From Trissonchulus latispiculum (taxonomy: Eukaryota; Nematoda; Enoplea; Enoplida; Ironidae), in assembly GCA_030248195.1 (NCBI GenBank), contig JASAND010007564.1, forward strand, positions 1-64,000: DNA of 64,000 bases. The letters run 5' to 3'. The position numbers and the translations under genes are program-made. Shown piece after piece: positions 8,901 to 21,300 of this stretch. Positions within the stretch are counted from its first letter, which is position 1; each line of letters starts with the position of its first letter. Below the pieces are notes generated by a model, which worked only from the letters and a program-made list of their open reading frames with translations, was not told where the DNA came from and searched no databases.

Positions 8901-11737
8901 CTCAATACTCCAGAAAATCCGGCAAATGTGAGATGACACGAAATTTCGCAACTTTGAATTCAGTTTTTTTCGTAACTGGAGACATTTAGCTCAAACCGAG
9001 AAAAATGTCCCTCCGCAATAGTGCGAAGTTTCATTCTGCCAAAAATCAAGCGAATCGATTGAGTAGTTTTTGAGAAACCGCTGTTCAAAACAAAATAATC
9101 GCAGTTTTGCTAAAATGGTTTTTCGGTGAATTCTCTAGCAACGAACTCCAACGAATAGGCATTGATAAAATGTGCAATTGGACGATGCATCAATTTTTCG
9201 ATGTATCGATAAATAAGTTAAAATTGTCTGTAAGATTTGGCAGAAATTTTGAAAAACTGATTTCTTCAAAAATGGCCGTTTTTGGGTTTTACTGCCTTAA
9301 CCACTAGAGATAACTCAAAGGTTGTAAATGTTCACTCTGGAGCCCTCTTTCCAGCTATAACAACCAATCCGGTGTATCGACTGCTTAATGGCTTAATTAC
9401 TGAGAGAATAATGGCAAAACCAAAACTTTGCTATCTTTACACCTAAAAATCCGGGACTGGTTCCAGAATGTCAAAGAGCACGAAAATAATGTATTTGGAA
9501 AGTTTCATCCACTTTCACAAAGAGCCAAATCCAAATTAGTCCCTCGGCCCACATGTCCTTTATATCATAGCACAAAGAGAACTTTTGGCCGATTCTACGG
9601 TTTTGAGAAATCGATTTTCAAAAATGTTTGGTCTGTATTTAGCCGTCATGTCAGAAACTTTTTGCAATTTTTTCGTTAATTTTGCTAGTTTAGCAAAACG
9701 GTCTTTCTTGGAAGCGGAATGGGGACATTCCCCGACAATGAACACAAAAATCTTCTTTCCCTGATAGTACCCGTTTCCTCCGTTTTAAGGAAGAACATAT
9801 AATCAAGAGCATATATATAAGTAACATATATAATCAACTGCAGGTTAAACGACCAATGTAGAATGGAAGAATTAAGAGGGGGTTTCGTAAAAAGGGCCGT
9901 TAAAAATAAAAAAGGGGGTAGCGATAAAATCTTTGCAACGGGGGATCTGGGGGTAGAGCCCCCTTGAAGTTGAAGAAATTTTTGGATTTTGCAATAAAAC
10001 CCGTCTTCGGAACTAAAATTCTTTTCGCTTTGTAGAACCATGAATTACGGTAAATTGTATCAAGAAATTAATTGAGAGAAGTCTTGGAATGGCAATTGCC
10101 GAGTATTTTGGGTTTTGGCAGCGTATCTTTTAAGCGTTTGACTGCGAACTCAACTCAACGTTTAAGCTACAAATGCGCCGAAAGTACAAAATTATTTGGA
10201 AGAAATGTGAAGCAAAAAACATCCATGGCATGGAAACTTTCAAAGGAAATAAAAAAGAAAACACACCACCGGTCCAAAAATTTTGGAATAAATATGTAAT
10301 GAAAGAGGCAGCAGTTTTTAAGGGAAATGCAATGGAAAACGCACCGGAGGCGCAAAAGTTTTAAACAAAAATAAACGAAAACACGCTGGTGGTGCAAAAT
10401 TTTTAAAGGAATGTAATAGTCAACGCGACGCGAAACGTTTTAAATAAATGTAATGGAAATTTCGCCATGAGCGAAGCCGCCCAAGAAATTTTCAGACCAT
10501 TTTGTTGCAGGGGATAAAATTTTTGGGGTAAAAATTGGTTGCATGGTTTAAAACTTTAATGCACTTTGTTGCGCGGGGGTACGAAAAAATTTTGTTGCGC
10601 GGGGTAAAAATTTTGTTGTGCGGGACAAAATCTTCATACGCTTTGCTGCGCGGGGGTGATATTTTGTTGCGCAGCGATAAAAATTTGCAGCGCGGGACAA
10701 AATATTGAGGCACTTTCCTGCTCAGGGTAAAAATTTTGCTGCGAGAGTTAGAACTTTCGTTGTACGGGATAAAGTTCTAACGTGCTTTGTTGGGCGGGGG
10801 TACAAAGTTTGCTGCGCGGCGCCGGCGATAAAGATTTTTGCGCGGGACAAAAGTTTGATGCGCTTTGTTGCGCGGGGGTAAAAATTTGTTGCGCGTGATA
10901 AAATCTTGAGACGCTTTCCTGCGCGGGGTAAAAATTTTACTGCGCGGGGGTAAAATTTTGGCTGCGCACTGCGCGGGGGTAAATTTTCCTAGCCTGCACA
11001 TGTGCAGGAGTTGTGCAGGCATTGCCCATGCGTGGTTAACAGACAGAAGTACCCCTCAACAGCGCGTAACGATTTATCAGTTTACGTAAAACACTAGATA
11101 TATATCAAAATATGCGCAAAGTTAATGCTACAGCCGTAGGTAGAAAAGTCTTGAAACGTACAATTTATCATTTTATCTGATTGTACAAATTCAGACAAAC
11201 CTTAAAATTACTCAATTACGCTAAAGCATTATCAATCAAAATTGAATTTTAAACTTAATTTTAATTATGCTTACCTACCATAAACCAAATTGAATCCGAT
11301 TATTGAGCATATGGGCAGCGCCTTTGATTAGCTTCAAGCGAAATAATGGACATATTTTGGTGAGCAAAGCTATATTTATACATGAAATCGAAAATACTTG
11401 TGCTAATCAGATGGTGCTAGTGCAGAACGAAAATGCAAATTAATTAAAATAACATGTGAATGGATGCTCAATATGCAAATTAGTCTAGGTACGCGGAAGT
11501 TCTATTTTCTGAATGGCAGCTGCTTATTTGCTCAATAATGCAGAACCTGACAAGTTGGTTCTTTCAACGTTTATTGATAGGATTTAATTAATGATTCAAA
11601 ATCAAACTTACCTTGAACAGTAAAGCAACGTTGCCAGGAGTTATGTCCTGGCGTATAACCTTTTTTGAGTCCTGATTATACGTCAGAGAGATCACATCTG
11701 TCGGCGAAACGGGATGACCGGGCATAAAATTAGCCAT
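5551..11737 (-). CDS. RING-type zinc-finger protein, 5 exons
   Basis: Exons on the minus strand: 11612-11737 (starts MANFMPGHPVSP, phase 0, donor GTAAGT), 8035-8201 (begins LDAPSVMLQD; donor GTGAAT), about 7181-7385 (Pro-rich, begins PAPIVAIQQPP), 6280-6375 (basic, KRDNKRRKSMDEAV; donor GTGAGT) and 5551-5847. The phases join to about 296 aa. The last exon holds an unorthodox RING: CVVC, then ACPNATC, then CSIC and CPNC, so the usual His ligand position is taken by Cys. The basic stretch ahead of it may be a nuclear signal. RING domains usually bind E2 enzymes for ubiquitin transfer; that role is inferred. The exon-3 donor is weak and unresolved. Intron 1 carries the 2.8-kb hAT-like insertion and intron 3 a short hAT MITE. 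Confidence 0.7.
5909..5949. repeat. (GTA)n microsatellite
   Basis: About 13 uninterrupted trinucleotide units lie in the last intron of the RING gene. The poly-Val and poly-Thr frames through it are artefacts. Confidence 0.95.
6440..6916. mobile_element. Short hAT-type MITE, copy 1 (GGCCGGGCC-rich)
   Basis: The ends are TAGAGATGAGCACG and its inverse CGTGCTCATCTCTA. Both are flanked by the same 8 bp, ATCAGGGC (6432-6439 and 6917-6924), the target-site length of hAT transposons. Subterminal zones on both sides are arrays of GGGCCGGGCC, and the left side repeats GACATCCATTGGTTAGC twice. The centre is AT-rich and non-coding. It lies in intron 3 of the RING gene. A second copy is at 33647-33968. 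Confidence 0.9.
8235..11034. mobile_element. 2.8-kb non-autonomous hAT-like element
   Basis: The left end CATACATGGGCAATG and the inverse of the right end, CACGCATGGGCAATG, form short imperfect inverted termini; TGCACA-containing sequence follows on both sides. The element is bounded by an exact 8-bp duplication GTTAACAG (8227-8234 and 11035-11042). No transposase frame is visible. The interior 8890-9700 matches the start of this window, and the right side carries an irregular minisatellite. It lies in intron 1 of the RING gene and ends 33 bp upstream (in gene direction) of the exon 2 acceptor. Confidence 0.85.
10495..10985. repeat. Irregular minisatellite built on GCGCGGGG + AT-rich spacer
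   Basis: The motif TTGCTGCGCGGGGGTAAAAA and close variants recur more than ten times at irregular spacing of roughly 20-50 bp. The same motif occurs once near the opposite end of the host element (about 8284). The short minus-strand frames here are translations of the repeat and are not genes. Confidence 0.8.
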
Positions 11738-12174
11738 TACGACGAACAAAAACAATAAATCCAACCTTCAAGCACCAAAGCACACAACCAAAATGACAGG
11801 CCTTATAATGTGCAGAAAAACGTTGGCGCCTAAAAGCGCTACTAAACTGCGCATGCGTAGAGTACTTATTCCTTATTCCCTATTGTGAGAAAGCTCGCTG
11901 AAAAATAGGCCAAGTTCAATGTGGTTGCGTCTATGCCTACAGATTGGTTGCCTGCCACATGGAAATAGCACAATATCAGTTGCGTTGCCATAAACCAATG
12001 TTCTGATTTGCATCTGAGAATAGACTGGCACAACAATCCCCTGACATAGGTTCTTCAGATCCATTAGCTTGTAATCTGGCACAGTTAGATATTGATAATG
12101 TGCAAATAGAAATAAGCTTAATATCGCCTTTCAGAAATGTAACATATTGCATTTCAGTTTCAACAATCCCTGTA

Positions 12175-13003
12175 CAAGTATTATTTCGAAGATATTGAAA
12201 TACCTCAAACAGATGACAGTAAAGATTTAGGTGTTACGATTTCTGCTAGCTTAAAATCTTTTGTACATTGCTCTAATTTGGCAGACACTGGTTACTCATT
12301 AATCACTCTTGTATTCAGAAACTATATGTTTACCTATGCTTCCTTTTCTAACTCAAATGTATGTTGTTTATGTATGCTCCCCAAACTTGAATATGCTAGT
12401 GGGGTATGGAATCCGTATTTAACTAAAGCTATTACAATGTTAGAAAAAGTTCACTCGTCGAATTCCAGAGTTTTCGCGTTATAGTTACAAGCAGTGCTTG
12501 AATCTTTTAAATTGCAAACACTAGAAAGAAGGAGATTAAATAAGGATTTTGTTATGACATACAAAATATTGAATGGCTTTACTTGATGTAAATTATAGTC
12601 AATTCTACAATTTTAATGTCTTTGACTACACAAGAGGCCAGGCTTGAAATTAGTGACTAATTATTCGCCTTTAGATATAAGAAAAATTTCTTTTCCGAAA
12701 GAACCGTGACATATTGGAATCTTTACCCGAAGATGTTGTAGTTTCTACGACAATGTATGCTTTCAAGACTAGTCTCGCTGATATTGAGTTTCACACTGGT
12801 CCAGGGGACGGATATCAGTAGTCGATGCTCGGCCCAACCCGTTCCCTGCTAGCCTTCATCCGCTATGAAATGGCTTTTTCTGCAAATGTCTGTTCTCTGG
12901 TTTATTTCAAACTTAATATAAGTTAATTCATTCGTTTCTTGTATTCTTATTTATATACTAATGGTAAACAGTTGGTAAACAATAAATGAATGAATGAATG
13001 AAC
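12175..13003 (+). pseudogene. C-terminal end of a CR1/L2-like LINE ORF2
   Basis: The conceptual reading shows the post-RT region of non-LTR elements: DDSKDLGVTISASLKSF, then LPKLEYASGVWNPYLTK, then LEKVHSS and, past a stop near 12481, LQTLERRRLNKDF and YKILNG. Typical intact versions read PKLEYAS.VWNPY, LE.VQRR and L.L.SLE.RR...L...YKI.NG. The copy ends in an ATGA/TGAA microsatellite tail (12984-13003), as CR1/L2-type LINEs do. Stops and frame breaks show it is dead. Confidence 0.8.
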
Positions 13004-13009
13004 ATTTTT

Positions 13010-13980
13010 CTAGGTGACTTCGTAATAGTGACAATAATTTTCAGCTGTTGAACCTTAAAACCATTCAAAACTCAAACATTGACTTCAATTCGTAATAAAT
13101 GTTATAGCGCTCCTTGCGAACAAGCATAAAAGCGAGCATACGAGCATAAACATAAATAAATGAATAAACATGAACAAGTATTCAAATACAATGAGAAAGC
13201 CCATTCAAATACAATCAGAAAACCCTTACCAACAAACGTACAACTACAATACAGTGTGAAGATTTGGTCAAGTTCCACTTCCTGGGATTTCATTATCGGG
13301 ATTATGGGCACAAGATGTCGACAGAATGTCCAATTTTAAAAAAACTTATATGAAGCTGCAACGGTTTGTAGGCTATATTCTGACAAAATTTTGTTAGCTG
13401 AGATTAAGCGATTGTATAGCTATGCTATACCATAATGGCTTAATAATAAAAATTTTATTCCAGCTCCATGCAATAAACTCGAAAGCACAGTGTGAAAGAG
13501 AATAAAAATAGTTTTCCAATGGTGCGCCGTGCGCATATCTGTTTTGTACGTGGTTTCTATCACTAGTTAAAGGCGGTTGAATATATAGCAAATTTATTTG
13601 ACCACTCTCATCGCTTACGGCAAAGTAAAAAGTAATTGTTCGAAAATTAATTCGATAGTGTTTTTCATAATGCTTTTCTGTTTTATTTGTTTATTATTTC
13701 ATGAAATACAAAATGCAACTTATTAAAAGCATATGTAATGTTATGGATGAATTAAAACTCCAAAAAGTTAAGAAAAACTCACCAAACCATGGATTGCGAT
13801 CTGAAGTGGATTTGTTGTTGCTATATTTTGCGAAAATCTGTTGCTCAGAACCTAGAATGTAGTATGTGAACGTCCAAGCAATCATTGTAATTGGTAATTA
13901 ATTATGTTAGTGCCAAAGTTGCCAGTCGGTTCAAAACACCCAGAAATTCACTAATAGCGACATTGGTTCTAGTGTGGCTA
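13010..13980. other. No gene recognised
   Basis: AT-rich sequence. Short minus-strand frames (13102-13311, 13394-13591 and 13694-13885) show no motif, no splice logic and no shared phase. A CATAAATAAATGAATAAACA-like simple-sequence patch occurs near 13145-13175. Confidence 0.5.
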
Positions 13981-14084
13981 GGGAATAAGGTTAGAAACAG
14001 CACTATAACCCGCCCAAATGACGCAAGAATAGAATAGAATCTCAGCAGAATACGGCTTAATAAGGGTTAATCAGGTTATTAACT

Positions 14085-14185
14085 AATAACGGAGGGGTCG
14101 TTACCCTTCCCGGGTCAGTAATAGACCCAATCATCGTCTCTGATTAAGTAACGGAGGAGTCGTTACTCTTCCCCGGCCTTACAAG
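14085..14185. repeat. Two diverged copies of a GGAG(G/A)(G/A)GTCGTTAC repeat
   Basis: TAACGGAGGGGTCGTTACCC (about 14088) and TAACGGAGGAGTCGTTACTC (about 14150) are direct repeats about 61 bp apart. Each is a hairpin-like unit (GTAACG...CGTTAC) followed by CCCGG. They open a repeat-rich zone that extends to about 16650. Confidence 0.5.
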
Positions 14186-14899
14186 GCCTGCTGTTGTTAG
14201 AAGTATTCCAAAATTTTCATCAAAATAAACTAAAATTAATGGAAAGAAAAGTTTAAGAAACGTGTTGTATAAGAAGCAGTAGTTTGTCAGAGAAAACTCT
14301 GTTAAAAGACACTTTATACGGCCACTCAGTTCACATGTTGGAAGATGGGTCACTAAAAATGTCATTATTCGTTAGTTAGTCGCATGAAATAATGTTAATG
14401 GACATTAATAGGTGTTAGTTAGGCCTAATTGGTAGTAATTAGGTAATAATCAGTGAAATTTGGAGATTTTGGCAAAAATACAACTTAGAGGCAATTCTTT
14501 CCTGATTCTAAAAATCCAAACCCGGTCTTTTAACTCCCAATATTGCGAAAGATAGAGGCCGAAAACATTTTGAGTGATTACGTTTTAATTTTGTAACATT
14601 GGCCTTCTGTGACCTTTGTAATAAGACGCAACGGTCACGTGTTGTTACGTCCATTCATTCTTTCATTCATTCTCTGGGCTTCTGTTGGCCCTATCCCAGC
14701 AAAGACTTGCCACGCAGAGAAGGACTTAGTATACACCTTAGGTGTGAAAATAGGTTCGGAGGGGGCTTAACCCCCTCCCAAATAAATAAAATAAAATAAA
14801 ATTAAGTTAACCTTAGGTAGTTTTATACGTAGAATATTTGTATCTAGTTTTCATTAGCTGAAAAATTACGTAGTTCTTTGTATGTACTAATTTTTGCGC

Positions 14900-14975
14900 A
14901 ACAATTGCTCTCCTGTCTTCTCAGGTAGAGACTCTAAGCTCCAGCGAGGGAGAGCAATTGTTGCTAGGATTAACG
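14900..14975. repeat. Hairpin around CAATTGCTCTCC / GGAGAGCAATTG
   Basis: ACAATTGCTCTCC at about 14900 is matched by GGGAGAGCAATTGTTG at about 14948, enclosing about 40 bp. The region that follows (15000-16650) has features of an unresolved repeat or LTR-like leader, including GGGCCCCGGGAGGCC near 15121. I could not find paired termini. Confidence 0.4.
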
Positions 14976-16528
14976 AGCGGCCTCCCTTGTTTTCAGCCGA
15001 AAGGTCACGCCCAAGAGGAAAGAAAGGGGCTTGGAAACAAGGGAGCGCCTAAAAGCAACAAACGTAAAAGTTATTAAATAATACAGGTAAATTAACACTT
15101 AATATTTAGTTTTACATAATGGGCCCCGGGAGGCCTTTAATTTGTACAGTTTCATTTCTTACTTCATGAAAATTAATTTTTAAGCAGCGAATTTCCCCTT
15201 TGGTTACCTTTACGTGTTAACCAAAAAGTCTGGAAAGTTTCCCCAAAATTCAGCTTGGGAAATCCATCATACAAGGGGTCAGTTGGGGGGTTATAACTCC
15301 AAATTCCCATTAGTCTCCATTCCGGCGGACCAGGCGCGCAAACAGCCTGCGTCGGGTCTGTATTTCACAAAGAGGATTTCCAGAAACTTCTAGAAATCCT
15401 GCTTTCTTCAAAGAGGACCCGGCAAAAGCCATAAGGTCAGTGAGCTGTCAGACTCCTGTCAACTCACTGAAAAATTCAAAATTTTCACCAGTGTTGCTTC
15501 AGCTCCGTCCGACCGAGAGAGGTCGTGTATCCCCCCTTTAAAACGCGTTCTCCTGGTGTGCCAGCGTTTCAGTAATTGTTGATTGTGGTTGATAATGGTT
15601 GATTATTGGATCCGGAAGCGATCCCAGAGTTGATTTTGGACCTATCAGACAGACATTTGCGGAGCATTTGCTAATCACTGTAGGTACCTTGTGGACTTAG
15701 AGCATAACTAAGGTCGAGATCAGAGACGAATCGCGCCGGCGCTTGACATCAAACTGGGACAAACTATAAAGTGGATTTAAACATTCATAAATCACTCGCA
15801 AAATTGATTCAGACAATGTGTAATCATGTCCAGCTCACCTTTTTCACCGCCGGGGCTCAGTTCCCCTTGTCTCTGGCTTGAGCTTAGGTATCAGCCAGGA
15901 GTTCATTGTATCTTGATAGCAGAAGAACCCGAAGAAGCCCCGATCTTTAAACTTTGTACTTTGTGTTAAATTTCATTAATTAGGAATAAGTAAGGAAGGA
16001 CTTCCCAACTCCCAACAGTTTCGACTTTCCTCAAATTCTATCTCACATAGCATCCCTGAACCGTGTGTCGGAGCGAAAGCGGTGACCGACTTTCGCGGGC
16101 TCACCCAATGACCGACCCTAGGTTAATATTTAGTAACTTAGCTTATAGAGTTATTAGTTTGACTGTCCTATTGTAAGGGGACGTATAAAGAGTAACATAG
16201 CACAAGCATATAGGGAACTTGAGTTGAGCTGAGTAATCTGTAGGAAGAGCTAGTAGAGTTGAACGGTGTAAAAGGCGTTGAGTATCGACCTTGTCCCTAT
16301 AACCTAACTAAAGTTGGTAATATTATTCCAAATTGGAATAATATTAATAATAACCTAAAGGGAAATATCTGGCAACACTGGTACAGTAATTTGTACTGTA
16401 CCCTGTATTATCCATATCTGCATTGTCTGTATTGTAGTATCATTACACTTTGAACGCACTAATTGTAATAATTATCCTTGTACTGATTTCATTAAATTAT
16501 CTGTGTGCTAACTTACCGAGTCTTTTAA

Positions 16529-16613
16529 CAAGCGAATAAAGGCGCGTTTGCCTTTGAATACGGTGCGTTTACCGTTGAGTTTTACCACAAGCGAATAAAG
16601 GCGCGTTTGCCTT
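16529..16613 (+). repeat. 25-bp direct repeat pair, 59 bp apart
   Basis: AAGCGAATAAAGGCGCGTTT plus GCCTT occurs at about 16530-16554 and again at 16589-16613. The intervening GGTGCGTTTACCGTTGAG looks like a further diverged unit. Both copies contain AATAAA. Confidence 0.7.
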
Positions 16614-16745
16614 CATTTACCGCTCAACCATTAACCACAGGAATCTATGACGGAATCATCATAAGTAAGTTTTCCTGGCAATCTTGATCTCAAGGCCCCA
16701 GTGCAGAAGTCATCCAAATCCAGTGCTGTCGATGAGAAGCAAGTG

Positions 16746-17023
16746 CTGACCCCGCTTGCTGTCCATTTGGAAATCAGGAGACACAAACGAACTCACCGAC
16801 AAAGACCCCAATCCAGGTCGGCCGCAGAGAATCTCTGATTTTGGAACACCACCTTTCAGTGATCTGGTGCTTAAGTCTGTTTCATTGCGATCAGACGTGC
16901 TGACCTTCCGTGTAATCGAGAGATTAGAGTTTAGAGCAGATCGCGTCTTGGATCTTGCTCACTTCATTACACATAATATTTGCGTAAAACAGAAGCAACT
17001 AGCGCGAAAACTTGCCAAATTAG
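16746..17023 (+). CDS. Orphan exon candidate, product unknown
   Basis: A frame open from just after a TGA near 16748 reads through SIWKSGDTNELTDKD, then SDFGTPPFSDLVLKS, then RVIERLEFRADRVLDLAHF and KQKQLARKLAKL. It meets a near-ideal donor (TTAG|GTAAGT) at 17023. Amino-acid use and the donor both suggest real coding sequence. The 5' border is unresolved: a GTGCAG acceptor lies at about 16705, but that frame stops early. No partner exon was found before the collagen gene. I do not recognise the family; a gag-like piece of a retroelement is possible because repeats lie directly upstream. Confidence 0.3.
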
Positions 17024-17029
17024 GTAAGT

Positions 17030-18360
17030 TTTCTCATAAGTGCTTCAACCAAAGTTTCTAGAATTTTGCATGTACGTTCTTAGAGGTGGCGCTTTTTCAG
17101 TTTTCGTTTGAAACGTAAATTCCGTGAAATATTGAGTCAAATGTATTGAAAGTGTCCGTTCGAGGTCGTGGAGCGGTCGAAGCGGGTTACAATAAATGTT
17201 CCTATAAGTGTCTGTGCTGCTAAAAGCAGTTACAGTGTTTATGCGTACTTCTATAAACTACAAAACTATTTTCATGTACATACTCTCCATGCTTCAGTCT
17301 TGGCAGTCTAATGACTATCAATATTTTACATGATTTCCTTATTTCCAAATCTAACGGGACAGCTACAGTCAGCAATAAGAATTGATCAAATTTCAAAATT
17401 TATTTTACAGAATTCAGAATTGGTTCTTATCAGTTCGTCCCGGAAGTTTTTGGTTTACAGCCAAAATTTGTACACAATTTTTCAATGAAAAAGTTTTGCC
17501 TGTTATTAATGAAAGTTAGTCACAGACAGTGCTACAAGACGAATGGCGTTAAACTGTAATTTTCTGTAGTAGTAAAACAAATGTTTTGTGCTGTGATTAA
17601 TTTTGACAGCTTGCATAACAGGGGACACTAACAATTTATTTTGCAATTTACTGCACGCATAGCTTTGCCTTGTAATTACAGCCAATTATTACACAAGCCC
17701 CTTTTTGACCCCCATATTAGTAGAAAGTTTTTCATTTTTCAACCAGATCTTAATCGCAGTTGTACATAATTTTTCACATCAGCAGGCTACTTGTTAGTTT
17801 TCCAGAAGAAGACGAATTTTCTCATGTTTTCAGTAAACTGTGAAATTTTTCAAACACCCAAAAAACCGAATGAAATTTCACTGTGGAAACTGGTGTCAAA
17901 ATTCCGTGTATAAAATTAATTTCTTCAAAATTCATTGGTTTCCCCATTAGTAGGGCTCCCTGATCAATGAATTGAACTGACATTTATTTCTGGGATACAA
18001 ATCCTCTTCGTCCTATCGGCCTTGATGATCAGAAAAGTTTAACCTAGTGTTTCCAAAACTTTCCCTGTTTTACAAACAGACAGCCCTATTGTTCTTACAC
18101 GTTTGTTCATGGACTTTCAAAAATAACCTACAAAATCATAGGAGTGTTTTATGGTTGTCAAGGTGCAGTGAATTGTTGCGATAAAGAAAACAGGAATTTT
18201 TCGCGGCTGACCTGTTAAGCGAGAAATCGGGTTAGAGCCACCCTTATCTCTAACCTCCCATATAAAATTCTAAAATTTCATCTTTTAAATTTGTTGGTCT
18301 GTTTTAAACGGCATTCTGTCTGGTTGGTTCTCTCTGATTCGGTTTTCACAGTCTATACAG
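17030..18360. other. No gene recognised; upstream region of the collagen gene
   Basis: AT-rich DNA with no convincing exon. The last 20 bp contain a poly-pyrimidine-like stretch ending in TTTTCAG at 18361-18367, just ahead of the collagen start codon. Confidence 0.5.
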
Positions 18361-18387
18361 TTTTCAGGAAAGGAAAGTCAAAGTGAA
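18361..18387 (+). promoter_or_regulatory. Possible spliced-leader acceptor and 5' leader of the collagen gene
   Basis: CAGTTTTCAG|GAAAGG lies about 20 bp before the ATG. Nematode mRNAs commonly receive a spliced leader at a TTTTCAG-type site a few bases to tens of bases upstream of the start codon. The site could equally be an ordinary acceptor of an untranslated first exon. Confidence 0.4.
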
Positions 18388-21300
18388 ATGGGAATTGAAT
18401 CAGACCCGAGATTTCGGGCCTATCGGTTTGTGGCTTTCTCTGCCATTACCTTTAGCGTAGTCGCCGTTCTCTGTGTTTCCTTTGCCCTACCTATGGTATA
18501 CAATTATGTCAATCATGTCAGAAGTCAGCTTAAGAATGAGATGGATTTCTGCAAGGTAGTTTTTAATGTTACAATTTTTAATTTAATTTTAAATTCAAAA
18601 CAGCTGAATTGGCTTTCAGATTTATTTGTTTTTCTTTATCCCAATTAATATTATTTACTCTTATCATTAACAAATTATCATGCCTCGTTTGTTTTGAAGT
18701 TGCTTTATTTTGCGATGCTTTATTTTCTTTTTTCTCCAGATCTTAAAATTACTTAAAATAAATGAACCGAAATAAGTGAAATACTCATTGTTTTTGATTT
18801 AAACAATATATTATATTGTACCCCTACTATTGATTAATATTAACTGGTAACTTGTTCAATTGGCTTTATGGGCTGCCCAGTTTGTGTAATGGTATTAGTG
18901 TATCACTAGTCACTACTAGCTTCATCTAGATCCTACAATAAACATTCAAAGACAATTCAAAAGACAGCAAAAGAATTATAAATGCCCGGTTAAACGTTGA
19001 TAGTACCGACCGACCTTAGACTTTACAGGACTACTAAATTTTAGAGACTTATTTTACGTTTTCTTATCTACTAATTTATTTAATAGGATTCGGCTAGAGA
19101 TTTAGAAGATGAAGTTTTCTACCTTCGATCCTTGCCAGCTGGCCAAAATCGAACAGCGAGACAGGCTGATGGCTACGGAAACGGCGAAGTCATCAAACCG
19201 ACGCCAGGCACCAAAGACTCCTGCGATGGTATCTAGTTATTGTTGTGATAATTACAATTTATTAAAATTTTATTAGGTTTAAATGTTAATTTTAAATGTT
19301 AATGTTAATTGTTAAAAGAAATTAAATTCTGCCTGGATCATTAAGAAATTGAATTGTAACACATTAGCAGTTTCTACTATTAGCACTTTACATTTTTAAC
19401 ATTTAAAGTGTCGCAAATATTTATTAATGTGTTTTGATTTATGATTTATGAGTTTAGTTTTGATTTATGAACTAGCGCTCTAATTAATTAGAGTTTTTAT
19501 TTAATTTTTTAATTTAGAATTTTCAGTAACTGTTTAATTTAGTAACACTCATCTGTATTTAATAAAAAAATTCTTGTAGAATAAAGTTGACATTTTTCAA
19601 TTTTAGATTGCTGTTTGCCGGGACCTCCGGGACCATCCGGTAACCCAGGCAAGCCAGGCCGACCTGGTAAGCCTGGTGCACCTGGCGCTCCTGGAAAACC
19701 AGGGAAGCCACCAGTGCCTCCTTGCGAAGTTTCCACTCCACCTCCTTGCGTGGAATGCCCGGCCGGACCACCTGGCGAAGCCGGACCACCTGGACCTCCT
19801 GGTAGGCACTAAACTTTAAAATAGACACAAACGGCATGGACTAACGCCTAACCCTCGTATAGCATTACGAAGAATGCTTAATTTAATTGCATATATGAAG
19901 CATATGATTTCCTAATTAATAATCTAAGGATAAATATTTTAACCTTTAATATTACTTTGTTTTACTTTTGATAAAATTGTTGCTACGTTACCTCCATTGA
20001 ATGTATGAGTTAAGCTTAAATTTGACTGAAATTGCCGACTCTTCCTGCCTTTGATTTTTAAGGAAACTTTGCCTTCGTTTTGGACTCGTTTTTCGGAATT
20101 TTTCGGATTTTCGGAATTTCTGAATTTCGAAATAAAGTTTTCCTTTCTTGCAAGCCATAAGAAGTGGTTTTGGATAAGTATTAGCTTGAAAATAGGACAC
20201 ACTCACTTTTAAAGGTTGAAGATTTTATATTATAGATTAAAGATATCGTCTTTACGTTAAAGTGGTTCTGGAATGATTATCAGGCTAAGCTAAATATTAT
20301 AAATCCAGCAAATTTAAACACATCACAATCAAACGTTAAGCATAAACACCCAGCAGTATCGATTAATCTTTGAGTATTTTTTGTATTTGTCCAACTTATA
20401 ATTATTTATTTTTTACATCACAACTTTGTTCTGGTTCAACTACAAACAGACACAATGTCCTCTTGACATACAAAATTGAAATCAACTTTTATGGATTTCA
20501 AAAGTTATAGTTTTCCTTGCGAATCCTTAAATTAAATCAAATTTCACAAATTTGCTTTTATGCAAGTATTTATAATTTGCGTCTTCATGTGACTGCAAAA
20601 TTTTATGGTTTTGCAAGAACTTTTATGCTGTTTACGGACGATATTTCCAAGTTTTCTTGAAAATAAAATATTTGTATAGCAAATTTCTTTAAACCAACTG
20701 TTTAATACGAAACAATGTTGTAGATAATTATCTTTAATTGCAATGAGACACTGTGTTTTTTGAAACAGCGACCGTTACGTATTTTCGTTTGATTTTAATT
20801 TTTTCCCAATCTTAGTGGGGAATGGGAACATGTGTAAGAATTACTGTAAAACAAAACGGTTTTTGATCTGTAACTCTGATAACTGAAGTGTAAAGTGTCA
20901 TGCTCAAAAATTTTAAAACGAAACCTTGTCTGAGCTGCACAATCAATCAACTATTGTTTTCAGAATGAGAAAAAAAGAAGTTGAAATTTTGAAAACCAAA
21001 ACCGTAACTAAAGTTTGGAAACTTAATTGTTCGCAGCCATTAATTTCGTTTTCTACTGGAAACAGTCTGTGGGATTTAGAATTCGGATGACATTGAATAA
21101 GTGGAATAAGAAAGTGGAACTAACCTTAATGCTCGTTACAAAATTGCAAATGTTCTGTTGTTCTCAAAAAATGGTTTTACGGTACAGCAATCTTGAATTT
21201 GTTTGAAACTAAAATTTGCTGTGAAACGAGTTTTTGACTTTGCTGTTTGCAACAAAATCTTTTAGGTTAGCATCAGTTCTGAAACAGTCCTACACCAACA

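Noticed and set aside
10072..11022. Several short frames in the 2.8-kb element
   Set aside because: They are readings of the GCGCGGGG minisatellite and its neighbours; no transposase motif such as a hAT dimerisation block is present.
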